DNA from: Psychroserpens luteolus
Lineage (GTDB): Bacteria > Bacteroidota > Bacteroidia > Flavobacteriales > Flavobacteriaceae
DNA length: 64,000 nt
NCBI RefSeq assembly: GCF_021032705.1
Contig: NZ_JAHVXI010000001.1
Span: 930,001 to 994,000 of the forward strand
Direction of reading: 5' to 3'
The position numbers were made by a program, and so were the translations under genes. Below, in pieces: positions 24,954 to 32,975 of the stretch (position 1 is its first letter; each line of letters opens with the position of its first letter). The notes below the pieces were generated by a model, which was not told where the DNA came from, ran no database searches, and worked only from the letters and a program-made list of their open reading frames with translations.

Positions 24954-25697
24954 ATGAGCTTCATTCGTAACATACTAAAAAATTCCCGTTTCCATAAGGA
25001 CGGGAATTTTTTTTTACAACTCAACGATATTGTTGGTTATAAGGTCAAGAAAAAATCGTTATACATCAAAGCATTTACGCATCGTTCTATGAATATAAAG
25101 GACAAAGACGGCAATGCTATTAATTACGAACGACTCGAATTTGTTGGAGATGCAATGCTGGGCGCTGTTATTGCATCTTATTTATTTGAGGAAGTGCCTC
25201 ATGGAGATGAAGGATACCTCACTAAAATGCGTTCTAAGATTGTAAGTAGAGAACACCTCAATGAATTGGGAAAAGAACTCAACCTAATTGATTTGGTGGA
25301 AAGTAAAATCCCTAAATCAAACTTTGGAAACAATATTCATGGTAACCTTTTCGAAGCTATAGTAGGCGCTATTTACCTTGATAAAGGGTATAAATATTGT
25401 GAAAAATTCATTCATAAACGCGTGATCAAGCCTCATGTTGATATTGAAACATTAGAAGGTCGAGTGATTAGTTATAAGAGTTTATTGATTGAATGGTGCC
25501 AGAAAGAAAAGAAAACCTTCGATTATAATGTCTATGAAGATACAGGTAATGACGACTTAAAACATTTCTCTGTAAAGTTGTCCATAGACGAAAAAGTTAT
25601 ATCAAAAGCCAGAGCAACTTCAAAAAAGAAAGCTGAAGAAAAAGCGTCGAAACGTGCCTTTTTTGCTTTTCAAAAAGAAATAAGCAAGGCCTTTTAG
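24954..25697 (+). CDS. rnc: Ribonuclease III
   Basis: The 247-residue protein has the RNase III signature YERLEFVGDAMLGAVIASY, with its catalytic Glu and Asp, a second acidic site in NIHGNLFEAIVGAIYLDKGY, and a C-terminal double-stranded RNA-binding domain (about 170-240; SYKSLLIEWCQKEKK and ARATSKKKAEEKASKRAF). It processes rRNA and structured mRNAs. It is the third gene after acpP-fabF, 7 bases downstream. A strong terminator-like hairpin sits in its first codons. The N-terminus before the hairpin matches the extended N-terminus I recall for flavobacterial RNase III, so the start at 24954 is kept. Confidence 0.95.
   Translation: MSFIRNILKNSRFHKDGNFFLQLNDIVGYKVKKKSLYIKAFTHRSMNIKDKDGNAINYERLEFVGDAMLGAVIASYLFEEVPHGDEGYLTKMRSKIVSREHLNELGKELNLIDLVESKIPKSNFGNNIHGNLFEAIVGAIYLDKGYKYCEKFIHKRVIKPHVDIETLEGRVISYKSLLIEWCQKEKKTFDYNVYEDTGNDDLKHFSVKLSIDEKVISKARATSKKKAEEKASKRAFFAFQKEISKAF
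24977..25015 (+). terminator. Terminator-like hairpin inside the 5' end of rnc
   Basis: Bases 24977-24989 and 25000-25012 form a perfect 13-bp stem with core ATTCCCGT/ACGGGAAT. An inner CC/GG pair encloses ATAA, and nine T follow the GC-rich part. It covers rnc codons 9-21, which encode KNSRFHKDGNFF. It has every feature of an intrinsic terminator for acpP-fabF, yet lies in a coding region. RNase III cleavage of the stem is another option. Confidence 0.6.
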
Positions 25698-25831
25698 ATT
25701 TGATTTTTGATTTCGTTTTTAAAACCTCGCAACTATAACGTTTTCGTTGCTATACTTGACATAAGATTAACCAAAACTTCACAATTGTATAGCTTTTATG
25801 TGTTATATTTACAACTTGTAGTTGATAAATT

Positions 25832-26314
25832 ATGGCATTACACAAATTATTAGTTGACGATTTTTATGATGCTTCTTTTTCGCTTCTAGCTATTCATTGT
25901 AGATTAGAAGATTATAGATTAGCTTATCTCCTCAATAAACATTTGGGACTTAATTTAGAGCGAAAACCACAAGATTTAGACTATAATTATTTTGCAGCTT
26001 CCTTTTCTATTTACGAGTGGGAAAACAAAAGGTTTGATACCGTTTGGAACCTTGTATCTAATATTTGTAAAAAAGAAGAAGCGGCGCTCCAAAGCTCAGG
26101 TTCGTTGTTTGAAAGTCCAACAACAGTCACTAGAACCTTTAACCTGTTACCAGAATTGAAATCAGTAGATTATCTTATTAAAGTATCTAATGAACACAGA
26201 AATTTTAATGAGAAGCATATTCTAAATACAATTCAAACGATACCACAAGTGATTACCACTTACAGTGTAGATGTCGACCAAATAAAATCTAAAGACCACT
26301 TAATTTTTGATTAA
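25832..26314 (+). CDS. IPExxxVDY-family protein
   Basis: This 160-residue protein has no known function. It belongs to the Bacteroidota IPExxxVDY family, whose name motif is represented here by LPELKSVDYLIKV in the second half. The rest is a mixed alpha/beta sequence with no signal peptide or membrane segment. Its stop overlaps the start of pyk by one base, and rnc is immediately upstream. This rnc/IPExxxVDY/pyk order is one I associate with the phylum, and it suggests co-expression with pyruvate kinase. Confidence 0.82.
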   Translation: MALHKLLVDDFYDASFSLLAIHCRLEDYRLAYLLNKHLGLNLERKPQDLDYNYFAASFSIYEWENKRFDTVWNLVSNICKKEEAALQSSGSLFESPTTVTRTFNLLPELKSVDYLIKVSNEHRNFNEKHILNTIQTIPQVITTYSVDVDQIKSKDHLIFD

Positions 26315-27756
26315 TGTTAAGAACTAAAAAAACCAAAATAGTAGCTACATTAGGTCCAGCGACAAGCAGTAAAGATGTTCTAAAAGGAATGCTTGAAGAA
26401 GGCGCAAATGTATTTAGAATTAATTTTTCTCACGCCGATTACAAAGATGTAGAAGAGCGTGTAAAAATGATTAGAGACCTCAATAAAGAATTTGGTTACA
26501 ATGCTGCTATTTTAGCAGATCTTCAAGGGCCAAAATTGCGAGTTGGTGTCATGAAAGGCGAGGTTATTGTTAATGAAGGCGATGAGATTGTTTTTGCAAC
26601 GGGTGAACGTTTTGAAGGAACTAAAGAACGTGTTTATATGACTTATGACAAGTTTCCTCAAGATGCTAAACCAGGAGAACGTATTCTTTTAGATGATGGA
26701 AAACTAATTTTTGAGGTCGTATCTACAGATAAGAAATCTGAAGTCAAGGCAAAAGTTATTCAAGGTGGACCACTTCGCTCTAAAAAAGGGGTCAACCTTC
26801 CTAACACCAATATTTCACAACCAGCTCTAACCGAAAAAGATGTGAAAGATGCCATATTTGCTTGTGGATTAAAAGTGGATTGGATGGCATTATCCTTTGT
26901 GCGACATGCAGAAGATCTTATGCAGTTAGAAGAGTTGATCAAAGAACATAGCGATCATAAAATTCCAATTATCGCAAAAATTGAAAAACCCGAAGCGGTA
27001 GACAATATTGATAAAATTGTAGCCTATTGCGATGGATTGATGGTAGCCCGAGGAGATTTAGGTGTTGAAATTCCTGCTGAAGAAGTGCCGCTCATTCAGA
27101 AAAAATTAGTATTACGAGCAAAACGTGCTAGAATTCCTGTAATTATTGCGACTCAAATGATGGAAACCATGATTACAAGTTTAACACCAACACGTGCGGA
27201 AGTTAATGACGTGGCCAATTCTGTGATGGATGGTGCAGATGCTGTAATGCTCTCTGGAGAAACGTCTGTAGGAAACTATCCAATACAAGTCATCAAACAA
27301 ATGGCTGGTATTATTAGGAGTGTAGAAGATTCCGATTTAATTCAAGTACCACAATCGCCACCACACATTAAAACCAAGCGTTATATTACAAAATCTATTT
27401 GTTTCCATGCGGCCAATATGGCCAATGAGATTAGTGCCAAAGCCATCTCAACATTAACTAATAGTGGGTATACAGCGTTTCAAATTTCGGCTTGGCGACC
27501 AAGTGCGCATATTTTAGTATTTACATCTAACAAGCGTATTTTAACACAACTCAGTTTACTTTGGGGAGTTGAAGCATTTTATTACGATAAGTTTGTGAGT
27601 ACAGACGAAACTATTGAAGATGTAAATGCCATAGCCTGTAAAAAAGGGTATCTCGACGTAGGAGACATGCTTATTAGTTTGGCCGCAATGCCAATTCAAG
27701 AGAAAGGAATGGTAAATACCTTAAGAGTAACCGAAATTACGAGTTGTAGTTTTTAA
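26314..27756 (+). CDS. pyk: Pyruvate kinase
   Basis: The 480-residue enzyme has the usual bacterial length. It starts RTKKTKIVATLGPATSS, has the active-site lysine/metal block IPIIAKIEKPEAVDNID, the MVARGDLGVEIPAEEVP loop, and ATQMMETMITSLTPTRAEVN followed by DGADAVMLSGETSVGNYP. The C-terminal allosteric domain is present. It converts phosphoenolpyruvate and ADP to pyruvate and ATP in the last step of glycolysis. Translation is coupled to the IPExxxVDY gene by an ATG that overlaps the upstream stop. Confidence 0.97.
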   Translation: MLRTKKTKIVATLGPATSSKDVLKGMLEEGANVFRINFSHADYKDVEERVKMIRDLNKEFGYNAAILADLQGPKLRVGVMKGEVIVNEGDEIVFATGERFEGTKERVYMTYDKFPQDAKPGERILLDDGKLIFEVVSTDKKSEVKAKVIQGGPLRSKKGVNLPNTNISQPALTEKDVKDAIFACGLKVDWMALSFVRHAEDLMQLEELIKEHSDHKIPIIAKIEKPEAVDNIDKIVAYCDGLMVARGDLGVEIPAEEVPLIQKKLVLRAKRARIPVIIATQMMETMITSLTPTRAEVNDVANSVMDGADAVMLSGETSVGNYPIQVIKQMAGIIRSVEDSDLIQVPQSPPHIKTKRYITKSICFHAANMANEISAKAISTLTNSGYTAFQISAWRPSAHILVFTSNKRILTQLSLLWGVEAFYYDKFVSTDETIEDVNAIACKKGYLDVGDMLISLAAMPIQEKGMVNTLRVTEITSCSF

Positions 27757-27761
27757 TATTT

Positions 27762-27906
27762 GGGCGCCTGCCTGCCGCAGGCAGGGTTACCCAAGGGTCG
27801 CGCTTTATTCGTTGGTTTCTATTTTATATTATGGAATTCATGAATATGAACATTTCACTACTCGCTCTCTTTGAGGAGCTCAAACATGTCGTTTAATCGC
27901 TAACGC
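27762..27906. repeat. Dispersed Flavobacteriaceae-type repeat element with a nested palindrome
   Basis: The block begins GGGC and resumes GTTACCCAAGGGTCGCGCTTT, and ends CGCTAACGC. The ends are inverted (GCGTTA/TAACGC). I recall similar GGGCGTTACC...CTAACGC units scattered through flavobacterial genomes. Between GGGC and GTTACCC sits a 20-base palindrome (27766-27785, CCTGCCTG-CCG-CAGGCAGG), itself a repeat type. An inner TTTGAG/CTCAAA hairpin lies near the 3' end. It is non-coding. Copy number could not be checked. Confidence 0.6.
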
Positions 27907-27924
27907 AGAAGCCTTATCACACCA

Positions 27925-28164
27925 ATGATTATTTTAAAAGAAGATTGGTCCTATACCTTAGAAAAAACGAAATCTGAATCGTATATATTAACGGTAGTTT
28001 GTGGAAGTATTGGTATTTATGAAATTAAAATAGCACTTAATCCAGAGGAAATTCAAAAGTTTATAACTCATGGAGAGTCATATATTGTTCAAAGCGTTCG
28101 AAACATACAAGAATCACCTTCAAAATATACACATCGGCATATAGATAATACATCTAAGTTGTAA
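27925..28164 (+). CDS. Small uncharacterised protein, 79 residues
   Basis: No family is recognised. The protein is soluble, with two strand-rich segments (WSYTLEKTKSESYILTVVCG and SIGIYEIKIAL) followed by a probable helix (NPEEIQKFI) and a charged tail with HRH. It begins 18 bases after a dispersed repeat and ends 5 bases before the convergent lipoprotein gene. Codon use looks like its neighbours and the length is intact, so it is probably real. Confidence 0.55.
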   Translation: MIILKEDWSYTLEKTKSESYILTVVCGSIGIYEIKIALNPEEIQKFITHGESYIVQSVRNIQESPSKYTHRHIDNTSKL

Positions 28165-28169
28165 TGCTT

Positions 28170-29168
28170 TTATTTATTTTCAATTATAGCTTTAAAATCA
28201 ACTTTATAAATCCGGCTTGCACCATTATCATATCTATTAATCTGGTCTAGGAGTTCTTCTGTATCAGTATATCCAGATTCTTTTTTTTCGATATTACTTC
28301 TGCGGCTAGTTAAATACAATGTTCCTGTTTTGGTGTTCACAAACGGACAATACTCCATATCTTTAGAATTAATGGTTTCTCCTAAGTTGGTCGCTGTTTG
28401 CCATATGCCATTTTCACGTTTGCTCATATAGATATCGCCACTTCCAAGACCGTCTGGTCTACGCCAACCACCAAATAGGATAAACGATTCGTCAGGCGCT
28501 ACAAAGGCATTGTATTCGGCACCTTTAGTATTTACACCTTCGCCCAATACAACAGGCTCAGAATAGGCACCATTTTTCCATTCGCACATAAAAATATCAT
28601 CCTGAGATTCTAACTCCTTTTTAACCGTTGTAAAATAAATGTTGTTTGATGAGGTTACCGATGGGTAAAATTCATCCAACGCTGAGTTTACTGGAGCACC
28701 AAGATTGATGGGCTGCGACCATTCCAAATCCAATTGATCTCGCTGCACATACCAGATATCAAAATCCTTAACGCTAGTGCTATCTTTTGAAATAGGTCTG
28801 TTAGACGCAAAGTAAAGCTTTAAACCATCAGGAGATAGAAAAGGCTCTAAGTCTGTATACTGACCAGAGAAACTAGCAATTTTTGGGTCGCTCCATGAAT
28901 CATTTTCCTTTTCTATATGCATTATAACAGACAGTTCTCTGGCTGGACTTAATAATGTAAAATAAGCTTCATTTTCTTCAGAATCTATTGTAAAATCTCT
29001 AACATTAATAAACTGAGAAAATATGCTTGGAGCAAACGGAGTTACAGCACCTTCTTTGTATGTGATTTGTGATGGTTTCTCTTGGTCTGCTTCAGTCGTT
29101 TCGGAGGTCTGTCTTTCATTACAATTAAATAGTAATACACACAGTACTAATAAGCTTATTGATTTCAT
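28170..29168 (-). CDS. Lipoprotein with TolB-like PD40 beta-propeller repeats
   Basis: The 332-residue protein has a lipoprotein signal peptide with lipobox LLFNC at about residue 16. Repeated PD40/WD40-like motifs follow: LEPFLSPDGLKLYFASNR, EFYPSVTSSNNIYFTT, EYNAFVAPDESFILFGG and EYCPFVNTKTGTLYLTS. Each gives one blade of a TolB-type propeller. Such proteins sit in the outer membrane or periplasm and mediate binding. The ligand is unknown. It converges on the small gene at 27925-28164. Confidence 0.85.
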   Translation of the reverse strand: MKSISLLVLCVLLFNCNERQTSETTEADQEKPSQITYKEGAVTPFAPSIFSQFINVRDFTIDSEENEAYFTLLSPARELSVIMHIEKENDSWSDPKIASFSGQYTDLEPFLSPDGLKLYFASNRPISKDSTSVKDFDIWYVQRDQLDLEWSQPINLGAPVNSALDEFYPSVTSSNNIYFTTVKKELESQDDIFMCEWKNGAYSEPVVLGEGVNTKGAEYNAFVAPDESFILFGGWRRPDGLGSGDIYMSKRENGIWQTATNLGETINSKDMEYCPFVNTKTGTLYLTSRRSNIEKKESGYTDTEELLDQINRYDNGASRIYKVDFKAIIENK

Positions 29169-29249
29169 AAGGATTGGTTTTATATTACAATTTAGAAACT
29201 ATCTGATCTAATGCGTAAAATATTAACAGTATTTAGCATTTGAGATCTA

Positions 29250-30362
29250 TTAAAAATCAAATTTCAATTGTACACTAACAGGTTTTTCTTTGGCCTTAGG
29301 CGTTTTGGCTTTTGAAGTTTCGGTATTTAAATTAGATAAGGAAATTCCTAATAATCGCACCGAGTTATTTAATTTATCTTGATATAATAAATCTTTAGCA
29401 GTTTCCAGAATGATACTTTTATCACTAATAAAATAAGGTAAGGTTTTACTTCGAGTTTGCAATGTAAAGTCACTATACTTTATTTTTAAAGTGACTGTCT
29501 TTCCGGCAACGTTACTTTTGGCAAGACGTTTAGCTACCTCTTCAGCAATATGATCTAGTTTTTCGAGCATGAAGATTTCCGAAGATAAATTCTCGCTAAA
29601 GGTGCGTTCGGCAGCGAGCGATTTTCGAATGCGGTTTGGTTTTACTTCACTGTTTTGGATACCACGAACAATGTAGTAATAATAACGTCCCGATTTTCCA
29701 AAGTTCTCATCGAGATATTCCAGTGATTTCGCTTTTAAATCCTTACCAGTGAAAATCCCTTTCTGGTACATTTTTTCTGCAGTAACTTTTCCAACACCAT
29801 AAAACTTTCTGATGTCTAAGTCTTCCAAAAATTGAAGCACCTCTTCTGGGTTTACAGTTTTTTGTCCGTTAGGTTTATTATAATCGCTGGCTACTTTAGC
29901 AATAAACTTGTTGATGGATATGCCAGCAGAAGCTGTTAATCCTACTTCATTAAAAATACGTGCTCTAATCTCTTGAGCAATTAAGGAAGCACTAGGATTC
30001 CCTTTTTTATTTTCAGTGACATCAAGATAGGCTTCGTCAAGCGATAAGGGTTCAACGAGATCTGTGTAATCATAAAAGATATGACGTACTTTTTTAGAGA
30101 TTTCGGTGTAACGCGCAAAATCGGTTCGTACAAATATCAGTTCAGGGCATAACTTGATTGCCAGTCGACCAGACATGGCGCTTTTAACGCCAAATTGACG
30201 TGCTTCATAACTTGCAGCGCTTATAACGCCACGCGTACCACCACCACCTACAGCAATAGGTTTACCTTTAAGTTCTGGATTATCCATTTGTGCTACAGAG
30301 GCATAAAAGGCGTCCATATCGACATGAATGATCTTTCGTATTGGTAAATCGTTTGACATCAT
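29250..30362 (-). CDS. dinB: DNA polymerase IV (Y family)
   Basis: The 370-residue protein has the Y-family catalytic motifs IIHVDMDAFYASVAQ and LVEPLSLDEAYLDVTEN, with the metal-binding Asp and Asp-Glu. GKPIAVGGGGTRGVISAASYEAR is in the fingers, and two helix-hairpin-helix segments surround FYGVGKVTAEKM. The extreme C-terminus ends in QLKFDF, a beta-clamp binding peptide. It is an error-prone translesion polymerase. A second ATG is the next codon. It is divergent from the CYTH gene with 29 bases between the starts. Confidence 0.95.
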   Translation of the reverse strand: MMSNDLPIRKIIHVDMDAFYASVAQMDNPELKGKPIAVGGGGTRGVISAASYEARQFGVKSAMSGRLAIKLCPELIFVRTDFARYTEISKKVRHIFYDYTDLVEPLSLDEAYLDVTENKKGNPSASLIAQEIRARIFNEVGLTASAGISINKFIAKVASDYNKPNGQKTVNPEEVLQFLEDLDIRKFYGVGKVTAEKMYQKGIFTGKDLKAKSLEYLDENFGKSGRYYYYIVRGIQNSEVKPNRIRKSLAAERTFSENLSSEIFMLEKLDHIAEEVAKRLAKSNVAGKTVTLKIKYSDFTLQTRSKTLPYFISDKSIILETAKDLLYQDKLNNSVRLLGISLSNLNTETSKAKTPKAKEKPVSVQLKFDF

Positions 30363-30391
30363 GTAAATTTAGACATTAAAAGTCTTTTTTC

Positions 30392-30865
30392 ATGATAGAA
30401 ATAGAACGTAAATTTTTAGTGACTTCTAAAGCTTTTAAAGGCGAAGCTCATAAACAAATTCGAATTATTCAGGGTTTTTTAAACACAGATCCTGAGCGAA
30501 CAGTTAGAGTACGGCTAAAAGGTGATAAAGGGGTTTTAACCGTTAAAGGAAAATCTACTAATGATGGGTTATCACGTTTTGAATGGGAAAAGGAAATTTC
30601 AAAAACCGATGCAAAAGCACTTTTAGAGTTATGCGAGAAAGATGTTATCGATAAGCTGAGATATGAGGTAGATGTTGGACATCACACCTATGAAATTGAC
30701 GAATTCTATAAAGACAATGAAGGTCTTATTATTGCTGAGGTAGAATTGAGCCACGAAGATGAAGCTTTTGAAAAACCTACATGGTTAGGACGAGAGGTGA
30801 CAGGAGATATTCGCTATTACAACTCTCAATTAAGTAAGGATCCATTTAAGAATTGGACATTATAA
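30392..30865 (+). CDS. CYTH-domain protein (triphosphate tunnel metalloenzyme family)
   Basis: The 157-residue protein starts MIEIERKFLVTSKAF, containing the ExExK signature of the CYTH fold. It continues with RVRLKGDKGVLTVKGK, FEWEKEI and YEIDEFYKDNEGLIIAEVEL, the alternating charged strands that line the tunnel. Members are inorganic triphosphatases, thiamine triphosphatases or class IV adenylate cyclases. The small single-domain bacterial type is most often a triphosphatase. The lipoprotein gene follows 11 bases downstream. Confidence 0.9.
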   Translation: MIEIERKFLVTSKAFKGEAHKQIRIIQGFLNTDPERTVRVRLKGDKGVLTVKGKSTNDGLSRFEWEKEISKTDAKALLELCEKDVIDKLRYEVDVGHHTYEIDEFYKDNEGLIIAEVELSHEDEAFEKPTWLGREVTGDIRYYNSQLSKDPFKNWTL

Positions 30866-30876
30866 ATTTTAATATT

Positions 30877-31386
30877 ATGAACATAAAAATTTTATATTTT
30901 TTCACAGCTTTGCTAGTATTGTCGTGCAATAAAGATGCAAAACATACTGAGATTACTGGCGATAATACAGCAAGTGATATTGCAAAAGAAAAAAAGCCAT
31001 CTATTAAAGCCCTTAAAGAAGAACTCAAGGCAAAGGGCTATCAAACATTTGATTATATAGATGAAAAAACGCAAGATACTATTGTGATGCAACAGTATTT
31101 CATTGCGTTTTTAAAACGGGGAAACAATAGGTCGCAGTCAAAAGTAGAGGCCGATAGTCTTCAAAAATTGCATTTGGCACATTTAGGTAAAATGTATGAG
31201 ATGGGCTATGCCGATATTTCTGGTCCGTTTGGAGATGATGGTGATATAAGAGGTATTACAATTTATAATGTACCAACACTAGCTATGGCAGATAGTTTGG
31301 CTAATGCCGATCCTATGGTAAAATCTGGACGCTTGGAGATTGAAATTCACCCTTGGTGGGCAGGAAAAGGACTTCCTTTACGATAA
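30877..31386 (+). CDS. Lipoprotein with YCII-related domain
   Basis: The frame is open from 30853, but the ATG at 30877 gives MNIKILYFFTALLVLSCNKD, a lipoprotein signal with Cys at about residue 17, and 169 residues. The mature part has a predicted coil (SIKALKEELKAKGY). A YciI-like ferredoxin-fold domain follows: YFIAFLKRGNNRSQ, LHLAHLGKMYEMGYADISGPF and YNVPTLAMADSLANADPMVKSGRLEIEIHPWW. The conserved His in HLAHL and the Asp of ADPM are those expected of the family. The role is unknown. It is probably co-transcribed with the CYTH gene. Confidence 0.82.
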   Translation: MNIKILYFFTALLVLSCNKDAKHTEITGDNTASDIAKEKKPSIKALKEELKAKGYQTFDYIDEKTQDTIVMQQYFIAFLKRGNNRSQSKVEADSLQKLHLAHLGKMYEMGYADISGPFGDDGDIRGITIYNVPTLAMADSLANADPMVKSGRLEIEIHPWWAGKGLPLR

Positions 31387-31388
31387 CA

Positions 31389-31417
31389 AAAAACCCACTC
31401 GTTCGAGTGGGTTTTTA
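31389..31417. terminator. Bidirectional terminator
   Basis: ACCCACTCG (31393-31401) and CGAGTGGGT (31404-31412) form a 9-bp stem flanked by A and T runs. It lies between the convergent YCII lipoprotein and HMA lipoprotein genes and can serve both. Confidence 0.88.
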
Positions 31418-31436
31418 AATATCTTAAGAGTTTTGA

Positions 31437-31949
31437 TTATGCTTTCTTCTCTGCACAACAATCTTTTTTGCAATCTTCTGCACAAGCCATTTTTTCTTTA
31501 GCGCTTTTATTAGCACAAGCGGCTTTTTCTGCAGCAGTACATTCATGCTTTTTTTCTGAAGAGAACGAATCGACAGTTTTCATGTCTTTTACTTTGTATG
31601 TGTCTCCTGCTTTTGCAACAGCTTCTTCTAGAGAGTTTGGTGTTACCATCGCTTCATCATACTCAACCATTGCGATTTCTTTTTCAAAATCTACTTTTGC
31701 AGATTTCACACCATCCATTTTTGCAATTTTCTTTTCGATAGTTTTAGCACAACCCATTGCACAAGTCATACCTTCAATTCCGAATTCTGCTTTTGCATAA
31801 GTAGCATTAGGATCTAACTTCTTAGCCGCATTCGTATTAATTTCTGTTTTAGATTCTACCGTCTTTACTTCAGGTGATGTTTCACTCTTACAAGCAATCA
31901 TTGATGCTGAAATGAATGCGATAGCTAAAATATTTCTTAATGTTTTCAT
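31437..31949 (-). CDS. Lipoprotein with heavy-metal-associated (HMA) domain and cysteine-rich tail
   Basis: The frame is open to 31976, but the ATG at 31949 gives MKTLRNILAIAFISASMIAC, a lipoprotein signal, and 170 residues. The HMA domain begins FGIEGMTCAMGCAKTIEKKI with a metal-binding C-x3-C and continues MDGVKSAKVDFEKEIAMVEYD. The last 35 residues hold seven cysteines (ECTAAEKAACANKS, MACAEDCKKDCCAEKK). HMA domains usually carry copper in the cytoplasm, so a lipid-anchored envelope form suggests periplasmic copper or zinc capture. The metal is not known. No copper ATPase gene is nearby. Confidence 0.85.
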   Translation of the reverse strand: MKTLRNILAIAFISASMIACKSETSPEVKTVESKTEINTNAAKKLDPNATYAKAEFGIEGMTCAMGCAKTIEKKIAKMDGVKSAKVDFEKEIAMVEYDEAMVTPNSLEEAVAKAGDTYKVKDMKTVDSFSSEKKHECTAAEKAACANKSAKEKMACAEDCKKDCCAEKKA

Positions 31950-32042
31950 AGTTAAATTTAATAGTAATTCGAACAAACTTAATAAATATTGATGTTCCTT
32001 GCATGAAAATTAACGAATTTTGTGAATTACTTAAGAAAACCT

Positions 32043-32921
32043 ATGCAAAACACGAACATTAAATGGCTGTATTTACTGGTTTTATCATTAATTTGGGGAA
32101 GTTCTTTCATTTTAATAAAAAAATCTCTTCTTGGTCTAACACCATTTCAATTGGGTGCATTGCGAACACTTATCACAGGTGTTTTTTTATTTGCAGTTGG
32201 GTTGAAAAGTATTAAATCGATCAAAAAACAAGAATGGAAATGGGTTATTATTTCTGGTTTTCTTGGGTCGTTTATTCCAGCATTTTTGTTTGCCATAGCT
32301 GAAACCGAAATTGATAGTGCGATTACGTCAATTTTAAATTCGCTTGTGCCATTAAATGCCATCTTATTGGGTTTTGCAATTTTTAAAATAGGATTTACTA
32401 GGCGCCAATTTCTTGGAGTGATTATTGGTTTTATAGGTACAAGTATTTTGATTTTAAGAGGTGCAGATTTAAATCCGAATCAGAATTATTTATATGCTGG
32501 GTTTGTTATTATTTCAACCGTAATGTATGCACTCAATGTAAATATTATTAAAAAATACCTTCAAAATGTAAAACCCTTGAGTATTGCTACAGGAAATTAT
32601 GTTGCGATTATGATACCAGCACTAATTATTTTGATGTTTACAGATTTCTTTTCTCAAAACACGTATAAGCATCCAGATTTTAAGATGGCGATGGTGTATG
32701 TGGTTATTTTATCTTTATTTGGAACAGCTTTAGCGAAAGTTCTGTTCAATACCTTAGTACAAATTTCGACACCAGTATTTGCTTCTTCTGTAACGTATTT
32801 AATGCCAGTTGTTGCTTTAGTTTGGGGCTTGTTGGATGGTGAGGAGTTTGGTGTTATTCAAGTTATTGCTAGTGCAATTATTCTTTTAGGAGTGTATTTA
32901 GCTAATAAGAAAAAGACATAA
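32043..32921 (+). CDS. EamA-family (DMT superfamily) transporter
   Basis: The 292-residue protein has about ten transmembrane helices in two EamA repeats. The first repeat starts LYLLVLSLIWGSSFILIKKSL and includes TPFQLGALRTLITGVF. The second includes ASSVTYLMPVVALVWGLLDGEE, the usual end of the second EamA unit. Such inner-membrane proteins export metabolites or amino acids. The substrate cannot be predicted. The start was moved from a GTG at 32022 to the ATG at 32043, which fits the hydrophobic N-terminus better. A weak GGTTTTTTT hairpin follows the gene. Confidence 0.88.
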   Translation: MQNTNIKWLYLLVLSLIWGSSFILIKKSLLGLTPFQLGALRTLITGVFLFAVGLKSIKSIKKQEWKWVIISGFLGSFIPAFLFAIAETEIDSAITSILNSLVPLNAILLGFAIFKIGFTRRQFLGVIIGFIGTSILILRGADLNPNQNYLYAGFVIISTVMYALNVNIIKKYLQNVKPLSIATGNYVAIMIPALIILMFTDFFSQNTYKHPDFKMAMVYVVILSLFGTALAKVLFNTLVQISTPVFASSVTYLMPVVALVWGLLDGEEFGVIQVIASAIILLGVYLANKKKT

Positions 32922-32975
32922 AAAAAACCCGAAGCACTTATGTTCTCCAGGTTTTTTTGATTTGATATTTATACT

